Source of the DNA: Asterella californica
Lineage: Eukaryota; Streptophyta; Marchantiopsida; Marchantiales; Aytoniaceae
Length of the DNA stretch: 64,000 bases
Direction: 5' to 3'
Assembly (NCBI GenBank): GCA_036924285.1
Contig: JAYKYS010000004.1
Span: forward strand, 17,764,001-17,828,000
How positions within the stretch are numbered: the first letter of the stretch is position 1; each line of letters opens with the position of its first letter. Made by a program: the position numbers and the translations under genes. This document shows positions 1-9,816 of the stretch, piece after piece. The notes under the pieces were generated by a model. That model saw only the letters and a program-made list of their open reading frames with translations, was not told the DNA's origin and searched no databases.

Positions 1-1900
1 AAAACTGACAATGCAGACACGATCCAACAAAATCCATCACATCTTGATACAAACCTTTCCATCAGTATCTCTCCTTCATCTTCGTATAAGTAGCCCAAAC
101 TCCACGATGTCTAGCCACAAGGTGTCATGAAACTCCTTAAGCAGATTCAGCTTTGTCGATTGATCATCCATCACTCTAGCAAGCATTCCGTCTCTTCTCT
201 TCGGATGTTTTCACAAATAATCTTCACGTAGAAGATAACTGTGCGCCTTCCTTCTGATCTTCTTTGAACTCTACGTCACTCCATCCTTCTTGCTTGTATA
301 AAAAACTCATATAGAACTCAAGACCGCGTAATCTTCTCGTGTAAAACTCCTCTTTGAACGGCAGTGTTTCCAAGTCGGAAGTCTGCTGACCAACTTGGCA
401 CCAGACATCTCCTTTCTCTTCATCCTCAACTTTTGCTTCACTTGAGAATAGTTACGTTGTCTTGTCTATCAAGATTCGAGCTCCAAATCTAGAAACAAAT
501 CGCATACCATCTGCATCTTCTTTCAACTGTCCATCTAATCACTTTTGGACTCGTAGCCACAGTTAGTATCATAAGTCTCCCGCTCTCATAGTTAAGTCTC
601 TTTAGTACATGTGGAGACTTCATAATCTCCTTCAATTGTTCCATCGTCTCATGATGTTTTCGTCGTCAAGTAAACCTCTTCTCTTTCTTCAGAAGTGCAT
701 ACAGAGGCTCGACAACATGTGCATAGTGAGAAATCCTTATGCAAAAGACACACAAGCTCATAAGAACCGTCAAACCTCAGTGATACTAGTACAATCTGCT
801 ATTTTTGTGATAACATCTACCTTCTTTGGGTTCGGCCGCCTTCCAAAAATGCCACACAAATGACCAATCACCACAATGTCTAACATTCCAAAATGAGATT
901 TGGTACTTGAGAGAGTGAGATGTACCTCCTCCAAACGCGTTAGAATATAACGTACATCTCAAATGTGGTCTGCAACAAACTTTCTACAACCATCAGAAGT
1001 CACGACTTCGTCCTTATCTTCCATCAGAAAGTCTTTCATGAGGATATCATCCAGAAATAAGGTAGTGACCTTAAGTACAAACTCCCATAACACTCTATGC
1101 ATCACGTTCATGCATCAACACATCACACATACTAAGTTTGTTTCTCCATGAGGAAGAGTGTACATCCATATCCACTCCAAAGGTGTAGCATGGTAGTCAA
1201 GTCTCTATTATCTAAAGCAAGTTGAAACTGATAGTAACCTGAAAATAAACCTCCAATAGAATAGATCGACCTTCTTGCAAACGCCTCAACTACCTCATCA
1301 ACCACTGGGCTCAACATTTTGAATCCTAACGATGTTGACAAGTTCTAAATCTTGGATGAAACGTAAAGCTCATGTCTTCTTAGGCACTGTGAATCATCGG
1401 CTAGAGTATGGAGCCATAGATGGTTCAAGAATAACCATCTACATCTTCTCCTTCAGTAGCTCAATGAGCTTCGGTAGCAAGACACGAGGGACTGGAATCG
1501 GCTTCAAGTCCTAAGATACGTGAGGAACAATGAAAATAACCATCGGAGCTATCACACTAGGATCCACAAAACCAATCTCCTCCGCTGAGAAAGAAAATGT
1601 CTTACCATGACTAACAATCATCTGCTTGAAAGCTCTTTTCTCTACTTCAGTCAAGAAGTCACTCTCTCCTATCTGGAGTTGCTCGAGTATCTCTTGAGTA
1701 AATTGGTATTCTATTTATGTGCGATTTTTGAGTATTACTTAGTCACACCAAAATATAGATTTGTCTTGCTTTCCGACAAGAGCATAGATGCGAGAACAGG
1801 CCTAGAAACATTAATTTTAAATCGTTGGTTGGTTTGTCTCTATGTATGCATAGTCTTTTTGCTAACACTCATTGCTGACTAGGCAAAGTGACATATACGA
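1..1900 (-). pseudogene. Decayed Ty3/gypsy pol (reverse transcriptase, RNase H, start of integrase)
   Basis: The minus strand carries, in broken frames, the order expected for a Ty3/gypsy pol. Near 1520-1330 is the N-terminal RT region (reads like LIELLKEKM, then APYSSRWFTVPKK and RFIQDLE). Near 1290-1170 is SIGGLFSGYYQFQLAL, the gypsy RT block normally read as DGFSGYYQ. Near 880-790 is HLCGIFGRRPNPKKVDVI, which matches the RT thumb segment. Near 720-670 is HVVEPLYALLKKEKRF, the tether into RNase H. Near 150-60 is FHDTLW, like the H2C2 zinc-binding start of integrase. Stops and frameshifts are frequent, so this is a dead copy. It runs off the left edge, where the integrase core would be expected. 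I identified the family by motif reading only. Confidence 0.75.
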
Positions 1901-2839
1901 CTAGCAACTCCAGGTGAAGGTCTGATCAAGTACGAAATTATAAGAGGGGTCCGATCAAGTCCAACATTCTTTCTAGAGGTCTGATCAAGTAAATTTCTGC
2001 ACATTAAAGCTCCGAAACAAGTAGATGGTAAATTAAAATTAGAATTAGCTCAATTTGCAGAGTTGGAAAAGTTATTTCATCCTTTTTTGACCAAAATAAT
2101 AATAAGATGGTTCTGTTTGTTGAAAATAAAAATTATATTTTAATATAATCTCATTTTTTTCAAAAATTAGTCAATGCTGACCATTTTTAATCCAAATATC
2201 CAAGAAGTAAATTGTTTGAAAGGTAATTATATTTAAAAAGAAATAAGTAGAAAAAATTAAAACATTATGATTAAACAAATGATAACTATTTCTCTATATG
2301 TATAGTCCATCTCCATATAATACCTACTAATAAAATGCATCTCTATCTGGAATAGATCTCAATTTATATGGTCTATCTGAACAGATGATTATCTTTGGAT
2401 CTATTATATATATATATATATATATATATTTGTAACTATTTTCGTTATTTTCACTTTACTCTTACACGGATTACACCAACCCGTACAATACTCCACTCTC
2501 GAGCACCCGAGTCGCCCATAAGAACCAGGAGTTCGGGTTATTTTGTTACACCTGACACTGACTCCACAAGGCTGAGGTTGAACCCCCGATCCTTCGGGGG
2601 TTACATTCGGATCCAGTTACAAACTCCATATTAGTCATTGTGTTTTTCCTTTTCTTTATATATATTTGTATTTTATGGGTTAACTATTTTCTGTTATTCT
2701 TAACGTATTAATACACAATTACACAAGTTAGATCCTATCCGTTCTTTTTGATCACTTGTGATACACTAATCTCTCATACAAAAAGTCAATTATACCATTA
2801 TAGAGTTGACTGTACATACACTCCCTACGCGAGAACTGC
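1901..2839. other. AT-rich non-coding stretch with short repeats
   Basis: No gene is supported here. Three spaced copies of a GGTCTGATCAAGT-like motif lie between about 1918 and 1990. A TA dinucleotide run occupies roughly 2404-2429. The sequence upstream of the runs is strongly AT-rich and looks like old transposon or intergenic DNA. Confidence 0.5.
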
Positions 2840-3909
2840 GTACCGGAACACGCAAGCCGCCAACGAACCGCGTGAGAAATGTGAGAACAGCAAAAGAGAG
2901 AATTCTTGAAGTCTGTGGCGTCCTGCTCCAACGGCCCTCTCTCTCTCTCTCTCTCTCTCTTTCATTCAGTTAGATAAACTTCAGACAACAACGTCGTAGG
3001 TATGGAAGTTCTGAGGTTCCTTCTGTCCGTCCTTATGGATGTGGTAGAGATCAGATGTTGGCGCTGAGGTCGGTCGGTCTTCCCTGTCCTGGACACGCAC
3101 GCGCGCACCGGCATGATTCGATGACATTCAAAGCGAAGAGTCTCCTTCTCTCTCTTTCTCGTTCTTGACAGCCAAGAAGTTGCTGTTTGTCGAGTATGAT
3201 TTGCGTGCTTGGGAAGCGAGCTTTGGCGGATCTGAGATGTTGACTGTTGTCCCTGGTCATGCGCTCGGATCGCCGCGTTTGGAGAATATGCTTAGCCTTT
3301 GAAGAGAGAGTGATTCACAGACCAGTCGACGAAGTTTGTGGAGTGCCGGGACAGCGACCGAGGAACAGCAGAAGTAGGCTGCATCTCTTCAAGTATGCGT
3401 CTCGACTACATGCCCGGGAATCTGGAAAGCAAACCATCGAAAGATGACTTGCTTCTCTCTTGTGTCTGAAGGGGTCTCGAGTGGATGGAATCGCCAAGCG
3501 CATATAGATGAGAGTGGAGATTGTGTGTCGTGCAGGCCAGTCTTCATCGAATTCTGTTTGAGCTGTTAAGGAAGTGACCGCTTCCTCCCACTCTCTTTCA
3601 ACTTTCAAGTCATCTGGCAATAGGGAAGAAGAAACACACACCTGTGCAACATGCCGGCACCTGTCTTGCATCGTTATTACGTCGTCAAGCGTTGGAGTGC
3701 GGCTCGTTTGCTCGGACGTTCCAGGTGAGCACGATAACTTGAAACTAAAGCCGTCGCCACACTGTGATTCTTGATCGAAGTTACGTGGACGAAAACGTCG
3801 TCGCTCAAGAGTGATATCGGACCTGACGTGTGCGCCTTGATCATAAGGCGGTACTATGTATTGGTAAGAACTCAGTTCGTCGGGAAGCTCAAATGAAAGC
3901 GTGAGGAAA
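2840..3909. other. Region upstream of the ParB-like ORF; possible promoter and 5' leader
   Basis: This stretch is more GC-rich than its left neighbour and includes the CT microsatellite at 2937-2960. Such CT tracts also sit in the leader of the Ubl-LRR gene in this window (as GA on the plus strand), so a leader or promoter role for the ORF at 3910 is possible. Open frames on both strands (for example 3315-3671 minus) show no recognisable domain and I do not call them genes. Upstream non-coding or coding exons of the 3910 gene cannot be excluded. Confidence 0.35.
2937..2960. repeat. (CT)n microsatellite
   Basis: About twelve uninterrupted CT dinucleotides, followed by a pyrimidine-rich tract ending in TTCATTCAG that could act as a splice acceptor. 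Confidence 0.9.
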
Positions 3910-4389
3910 ATGTACGAAGAATGCTACGAACTGACATGCAATCCATGGAAACTCAGATTCACTCAGGACGTAATCAGCGCTAGATTCAGGCCTCCTTACA
4001 GGAACTTAACCGTCTACGATGCTGTACGACAAATTTTGGAGGGCAAGTTGGATCCCAGTGACTTCCCGAGGATCAGAGTAATGAGGCATGATGGCCACCT
4101 CTGGTGCCTAGACAACAGAAGGTTGTATGTATTCAAACTTAGTAGAATTCAAAACGTAACCGTGTCGGTAGTGGCCACGCAAAGTAGCGTTATCCGCTCC
4201 CTTGGTGCACTTGCTCCTAACGTTCTTCTGGAGATGTCGACAGATGAATATTTCCCCTTGATTATCTGGGTACACAGAGTTCGTAGTACTCTGGATTCCT
4301 TCATACAAATGATGAGAATATGGATACCAGGATACAATGTTGACTCTTCCATGCTGAGGAGCAAGTATCTTGGCAGCCGAATTACATGA
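3910..4389 (+). CDS. Small protein with ParB/sulfiredoxin-like 'LDNRR' domain
   Basis: An ATG-started frame of 159 residues ends in TGA. An earlier GTG at 3901 in frame is unlikely to be used in a eukaryote. Residues about 17-75 follow a pattern I associate with a widespread uncharacterised eukaryotic family resembling the ParB/sulfiredoxin fold: LRFTQDVISARF, then a TVYDAV..ILEGKLDPSDFPRIRV segment, then WCLDNRRLYVFK. In ParB and sulfiredoxin proteins the corresponding region forms a nucleotide-binding or CTPase pocket, but I cannot say that this protein has any such activity. The C-terminal half (from about residue 85) is not recognised. No intron is required. The antisense frame at 4108-4587 is taken as a shadow. 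A tandemly duplicated 90-bp segment starts about 230 nt downstream. Expression and full exon structure are unknown; the ORF could also be a domain remnant. Confidence 0.5.
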   Translation: MYEECYELTCNPWKLRFTQDVISARFRPPYRNLTVYDAVRQILEGKLDPSDFPRIRVMRHDGHLWCLDNRRLYVFKLSRIQNVTVSVVATQSSVIRSLGALAPNVLLEMSTDEYFPLIIWVHRVRSTLDSFIQMMRIWIPGYNVDSSMLRSKYLGSRIT

Positions 4390-4621
4390 TCGGTCCCCTT
4401 GGGCCATCGATGGTGCTATTCGATTGTCACCATTTGCAAATTTAAAGCATTGGCTTGTGATGTGATAACACCCACACTGTTCCACAAGATGCCTTGATAT
4501 ATTCTGCGGAAACGAACTTCGAGCGTACAGCGTACAGCGTACAGAAAGTTTGAAGTCCAGTGTAGGTAAACCTCCTTGTACATTCAAAGTTCTACACTTC
4601 CTTGAATTGGATTAATATGTC

Positions 4622-4807
4622 TTCAGTTACAGAGGTTCAGGAACCCAGAAGACGATGTCCTTGGCCGGGAAGGGTTCAGACGTCTGGCGTTGCGCTTGAA
4701 ATATTACGTCGTTCAGTTACAGAGGTTCAGGAACCCAGAAGACGATGTCCTTGGCCGGGAAGGGTTCAGACGTCTGGCGTTGCGCTTGAAATATTACGTC
4801 GTTCAGT
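4622..4807 (+). repeat. 90-bp tandem direct duplication
   Basis: Positions 4622-4711 are repeated without change at 4712-4801, and the first bases of a third unit follow. The unit is a multiple of three, so the plus frame from 4620 reads the same 30-residue block twice (contains TEVQEPRRRCPW). That frame has no known domain. The perfect identity of the two units indicates a very recent duplication. Confidence 0.9.
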
Positions 4808-5427
4808 GACCTAGTAATTGTCAGTCGGCCTCTCTTAGTAGGTACTGGCTGACTCAAAATAGAGTGTGCTTTAACCACTAAGCAAAGCGCATCTGAGAAA
4901 ATACTCTGAGCTTCTTGAGTCCTACTTTTGCGATGGTGATCCTCTCCTCTTGGAATCGAGTCAATTTGTGTGCTCTACGAAATAGCAGGCGCCACTCTAA
5001 TCGGTCCCTAGGATGCTGTCTGGATCAGTGCTGTCTGACTCAGTTTCCAAGCGAGAAACAGGTTTCATCGTATGAGTGAAAGGTCAACGAGAGGCTTAGG
5101 TCACAGCTGCGATATTCCGGCCGAGTATCATGGACCCTGAACAGGTACATCTCTTCTGCGCAAGGCACCACAGCACTGGGAGACTCTTGTTGCGACATTA
5201 GCTAATCATCTCAAACAAACATGACAAAACCCAACGAGAATAAGCAATGGAACTTCACCAAGCTGATGTACACAACGATCAATAGGCTTGTAAGCAAGTC
5301 CGCCACACGCCAAGATGTCAGCTGGTCTAACTGACCTCACAGTCATGCTCGATGTTGTCTCTTGCTAGCAATAAAAACACTTTGAAGGCAACCATATAAA
5401 CTACAAAGTTATGGGAAGTCAGTTGAT
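4808..5427. other. Intergenic; nothing recognised
   Basis: No convincing coding signal, repeat or RNA gene was seen between the 90-bp duplication and the stop codon of the minus-strand hydrolase. It should contain the 3' UTR of that gene on the minus strand. Confidence 0.4.
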
Positions 5428-8400
5428 TCAATCCAGAGTCTCCCTCCTAAGTATAAAGTCGACGGCCTCTTCCACATCGTCCACTACTTTATCTGCTTGG
5501 TAGAGGCTACTAATAGGCTGTCCGCGATAGCATCCGGAGCGCGTTAAAATGGAAAACCATGGCTGTCCGGCGAACTTGGCACCTAGAATGTCTGTTGATG
5601 GGTTATCACCGATCATGTAGATTGTCCTAAGAGGTGGATGTTTCTTTACTTCACTCACTTCCACGGAGATCGAGGACAGCTTGGTCAAAACACCTTCAAG
5701 TACGCGTTCCGCATTCTTGTACACTGTCAGCTGGGGTTTCCCATACGATACATATTCTAACGGAGCCCCTGGCAGCCGATTGTAGATGCTCTCAAGACCT
5801 ACTCGGAATGCTCCCATTCCAAGACGAGGAATTGGAAAAGTAGATTGGTAATCCAGATCATCTGCAGCGAAGAAAAGGGGCGGTTGAGGTTGACCCCACA
5901 CACCTTCCCTTCCAGGTTCACCACCCGATCGCAGCACATCACAGATAACCTACAGATGGCACAACAAACAGATACTTATGCTCGTGTGCACCTTTCCTTC
6001 CAGGTTAAGCCAAGAGATTAAGAAGGCGACAGTGAAGCTAGTGATCGGTTCAGTAAAAGAGATCGTCAAGTCTGACGGTGAAGGGAATGACAAGTATGGC
6101 ACGTTCTAGAGCAAACTAGGATAAAACAAAGACAGATGGTTAGATGCAAGGAGAAGAAGACGCAGAAACCTGCATGTCTCGACTCCACTCGATAGGATCA
6201 CTGACAACGAACACTCCTGCTATTTGCGCTATACCAGGAAGTGGATCCGCAGCTTTCTTGGATGACTGATGACTCCAAGGCTTAAAGCGACCCAGTCCGT
6301 CTATGTTGTCGAACTCATTCACGAAAGCGTCCATATGAATTACATGTCTGCACGGGGAAGATTGCATCTCGAGAATGAGGAAAAGATGCTTGGATAATAA
6401 TCGTGGTGACGACTCCACCAAACCGGATATAGCTCTACAGATGAAAGCAACTAACAAAGTTTTGAATGTCGTTTTGTTTCACTCACTGAAAGCCATAACT
6501 CTTCAAGACTATGTCTGGTTCACCTTTGCCGACAGCCAATACCCGTCGAGTTTTGAACCTGCTTCATTCATCAGTATCAGTTTGCGTTACACATGCTTCT
6601 TTCTGCCTCTATGCCTGCCTGCCTGGGGTCGAAATCTTCAAGTCAGAGACTGAACGCTAGATCTACAAGCAAAATATGTTTCAAGGAAGTGCTGTCTGCC
6701 TAAACTCATAGAGTGAGGACTTCCCAGCACAATCAAGAATTGACAACTCTTACTTGTCAGCGAGGTTTCTGAACGGACTGTGGCCCAGTAAAACCTGCTA
6801 CACATTCCCACAGGGTAAGCTGGTGGCAATAAACTTATTCGATGGTTATAATCACTCTCTGAGCAATAGTAAGTCTTTCCTGGATATGAAGAAGACCCAA
6901 GATACCTCGACGAACTATCCGTGGAAATCTAGTATAAAAGGGAAAATGTGGCGGTACTTGAGAAGCTATACCACCACACCTTTTCCTTCTCAACGAGAAA
7001 ACATCATCGACCAGGGGCGGTTCAGGGCTGCTCTCTTTCACCCACCCTTTCCAACATTTTCGTTCATCATTCCCAATGATTTGATGTCGAGGGCAACTCC
7101 TAAAGAGATCCGTCAGCAGCGTATATGTTCTATGGTTCCTGAATATATATGCTGCTGGAATCCCGGAATCATCATATGGAATCATAATTCCATATGCTGC
7201 TGGAATGGAATCATAGAAGCATTGCTTTGAGGCTTGCAGGTGAATCTACTCAGAGGCTAAATGCACCATGGGAATACGGATTTTGATCAAGGCTATGTAA
7301 CCTGGAGAACCGACAACTACTTAAGCGTGGAAGAAGCATCATTTTTCTGCGGTGGGACAACCTCCCAGCTTTTCAAACACCATCTCAACCAACTTAGCCA
7401 CTGGGATTGGGAACAGTATAAATACATCCATCCGGTCGATACAAATCAAGCTGAATCCAGGAGTTGTGCATTTATGAGAGGTTCTCTCACCTGTTACCTG
7501 ATCAGGTAAAACAGGTACATCCAGCTGTTTGCTGAGCTCGTCAGCCCTCGAAGCCTCGGTCGTTCCACCGCCTGCACCAAACTGAAATTGGACTTAGCAG
7601 GTGGTCTTTCTCAGAACTTCCGTGAGAATTGGGCTTAGCAGATGAGAAGGGCCGGCGTTTGCGAAAGAAGAGTTAGATCATGGCTGCTGTCGCTGCTTGT
7701 GATTCCAATTATTACAACAAGACGAAGTCCACCCTCTAAACTTGGAAGGTGGCAACTGGAAGTCTCGCTTGCTGTTGAAACAGGTGAAACGAGAAAACAA
7801 GCATGTGCGCAAAAAGTACGTACCGTTAGTCAGGAAAATGTAAGGAATGCGAAGCTTAGCTGCATCAACAGAACAAAAACAAAAAGCAATCAGATGTTGT
7901 CCTTCGAGGCTGGCCTCGACTTTGAGGTTTGGAAGAAATGGTTTGGTTAGTGAAACTCAATAGACCGGCGTTCTTGTTTCCTGATTGCTGTTTGATTTTG
8001 TTTTCTCAGCGATGAACAAACGACCAAGGATCCTAAGGTAATCGACCGACCGAATTAGTTCAAGAATGCCTCCCACGCACTCTTGAACTAATTCGACTAG
8101 ACGTGGATCGCTCATACCAGGCTGTGCGGGATCGTCATACAACCGGCGAAGAGCTCCAGGAGCACCTGGAATTGGCACACCACCACGCAGGAGCACGCCA
8201 TCGATGTCGAATGCAATTGCAAAGCTGAGGCACAGACGAAGTCGTGCAATCAGTTGTACTACCTTCAACTTGTCAACTTGGTTCGTTAATAATTGATGGT
8301 TTGGAGTACTATTTGCAGCGAAGTAGCTCCAGACACCCCGAATACAAGTTTCCAAGACATATAAATCGTCACATTCAAGGTTCTGGAGATTAGCAAACCT

Positions 8401-8562
8401 CGAAAGACCTGGTCGGTGGGACGACGAGTCCCGCCTGAAAGTCCGGAGAGTCTGCGAGATGATGACATTTTTCCCGTGCGCAGCAGCTCTTCGGCGGACA
8501 ACCAAAGAAGCCATGCTGCCGACGCTCGGGAGCCGCTTTTGGCTTCCGAAAGTCATTGGCAT
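5428..8562 (-). CDS. HAD-superfamily subfamily IIA hydrolase, HDHD5/CECR5-like, mitochondrial- or plastid-type leader
   Basis: Eight exons join in one frame: complement of 8399-8562, 8118-8224, 7824-7859, 7498-7571, 6754-6794, 6487-6558, 6170-6347, 5428-5949, giving 397 residues (381 from the second ATG at 8514, MASLVVRRRAAAHG). All introns are GT-AG. The leader is rich in Arg, Ser and Ala and low in acidic residues, as in organelle transit peptides. HAD motif I is FAIAFDIDGVLLRGG. Motif II is IFLTNGGG, created by joining the 36-nt exon 3 to exon 4. HSPFRNLADK follows. The cap region includes AVGKGEPDIV. Motif IV is MIGDNPSTDILGA, near the C terminus. This order and spacing is that of human HDHD5 and yeast YKR070W, and plants have single-copy homologues. 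Catalytic Asp residues are present, so phosphatase-type chemistry is likely, but the substrate is unknown. Intron 2 contains a perfect hairpin. The gene lies tail-to-head behind AATF on the same strand. Confidence 0.92.
7173..7196. repeat. Short perfect inverted repeat in intron 4 of the HAD gene
   Basis: CATATGGAA and TTCCATATG pair perfectly around a six-base spacer. A copy of ATATGCTGCTGGAAT flanks it on each side (about 7147 and 7192), so a small local duplication probably created it. Confidence 0.7.
8051..8095. repeat. Perfect 15-bp hairpin in intron 2 of the HAD gene
   Basis: CGAATTAGTTCAAGA at 8051-8065 is the exact reverse complement of 8081-8095, with a 15-nt loop. It lies wholly inside the intron between exons 2 and 3, about 20 nt past the 5' splice site on the transcript. 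Confidence 0.9.
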
Positions 8563-9816
8563 ATATATGATTCGTCCGGGAGAATGGCAGGTCAGCTAAC
8601 GAGCACGAACCACGCTCAAAGGTAGAGGTAACACCCAGTAGAATAACCTCGTCCTCGACGTATATATGAGGAAAACAGAGGTTCTAAGTATTTTGAACGT
8701 TGTGAAGCATCGTGCAGAAATGCATTCATCCCTCGATAAGTCGTCCTTCGTGCATGCAATTGCCAGTCGATCTGGAGTCTATGACTTCGGCTATGACTTC
8801 GGCTATGCGCTCATGACCACGCTAGGAAGCAACGGTGAAAGGGATCTTTACCAGAGAAGCTAGTCTTATTGTACAGCCGTCGGAATGTTCTTCTCTGCAC
8901 GGACAAGTCAGCGCAGCAATATCTGGTTATGTGTCTGGCAGGAGAATGAGGCATCTGCTTCTCCTCCTGACTCACTCTCTTTCGGTCGTGGCTTCATACG
9001 ATTTCCTACCAGAAGTCAGGTGGCCTCATCACTCGAACGGTAGTGGGGCTGATGGTTTCGCTGCTCGACTCCAAGACGGATCTTTGCTCACTAAGGCCAA
9101 ATTAATTGCATGTCCTGTCTCGGTTGATCGAAGCTCTCGGTAAGTGGAGAGCGTGGTGGAGAGGAAGTAGTAATAGTGAGCGTCTGACCAGCATGAGGGC
9201 TGACTGAACATAGCAAGTTCCAGAACAGCAAGTTGGTGAGGTGGCATGTCGATTGACGACCCGAGCACGGGTAGTGCTGAAGAATCCAGGAAAACACGGA
9301 AGCATAAAGGAACGCAGATTTAGATATACGTCACTTCGAGAACCTCAGGTACCATCATCACCGGTGAAATAAGTTGGTAAGATCGACGCTTGACACAAAA
9401 GCTAAGAAATGAGCTGGATTTGCATTTGAAATAGCACCAGCTAGAGCTCCTCTACAAACACTGAGCTCTAAGTAAAACATTTCGAGGAGTACCCCGACTC
9501 CTTGGAGCTCGATATGAACCTAACCTGAACAGACAGGCTACGCTGATAAACCTGTCCCTGCTGGACCTCGTGCTACGTAAATTCTGAAGTGGCCTGCATG
9601 TTATGCAGAAACTCCCTGTTCGCGGCATCCAATTAAGATCTATAAGAATATGTCAAAACTGAGTGAAGTAACCTTGCTCAATGGTTCGGTGCTCCCTCCC
9701 TCGTTGCTCTAGTACTCCGCCGAGCCGTGCTAAGAGGGACGATTCTCCTCCGTTAATTTTTTCCAAGCCAAGCTCCGAGTTACTTGTAGTCGAGCAGCAT
9801 TCTATTTTCAAATATG
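8563..9816. other. Intergenic between AATF 3' end and HAD gene 5' end
   Basis: This holds the promoter side of the minus-strand hydrolase and the 3' flank of AATF. TATATA-like stretches occur at about 8561-8570 and 8660-8668; neither is clearly a TATA box. A 12-base direct repeat (TTCGGCTATGAC type) lies near 8782-8806. No coding sequence is supported. The open frames here have no domain and overlap each other on both strands. Confidence 0.4.

Noticed and set aside
3315..3671. 118-codon minus-strand frame
   Set aside because: No domain, unbalanced composition, overlaps other frames in a GC-richer leader region, and has no splice partners.
4108..4587. Antisense frame over the ParB-like ORF
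   Set aside because: It shadows a plus-strand frame that has a recognisable motif; the minus translation has none.
6754..7230. 158-codon plus-strand frame inside the HAD gene
   Set aside because: It runs across two exons and an intron of the minus-strand gene and shows no conservation pattern.
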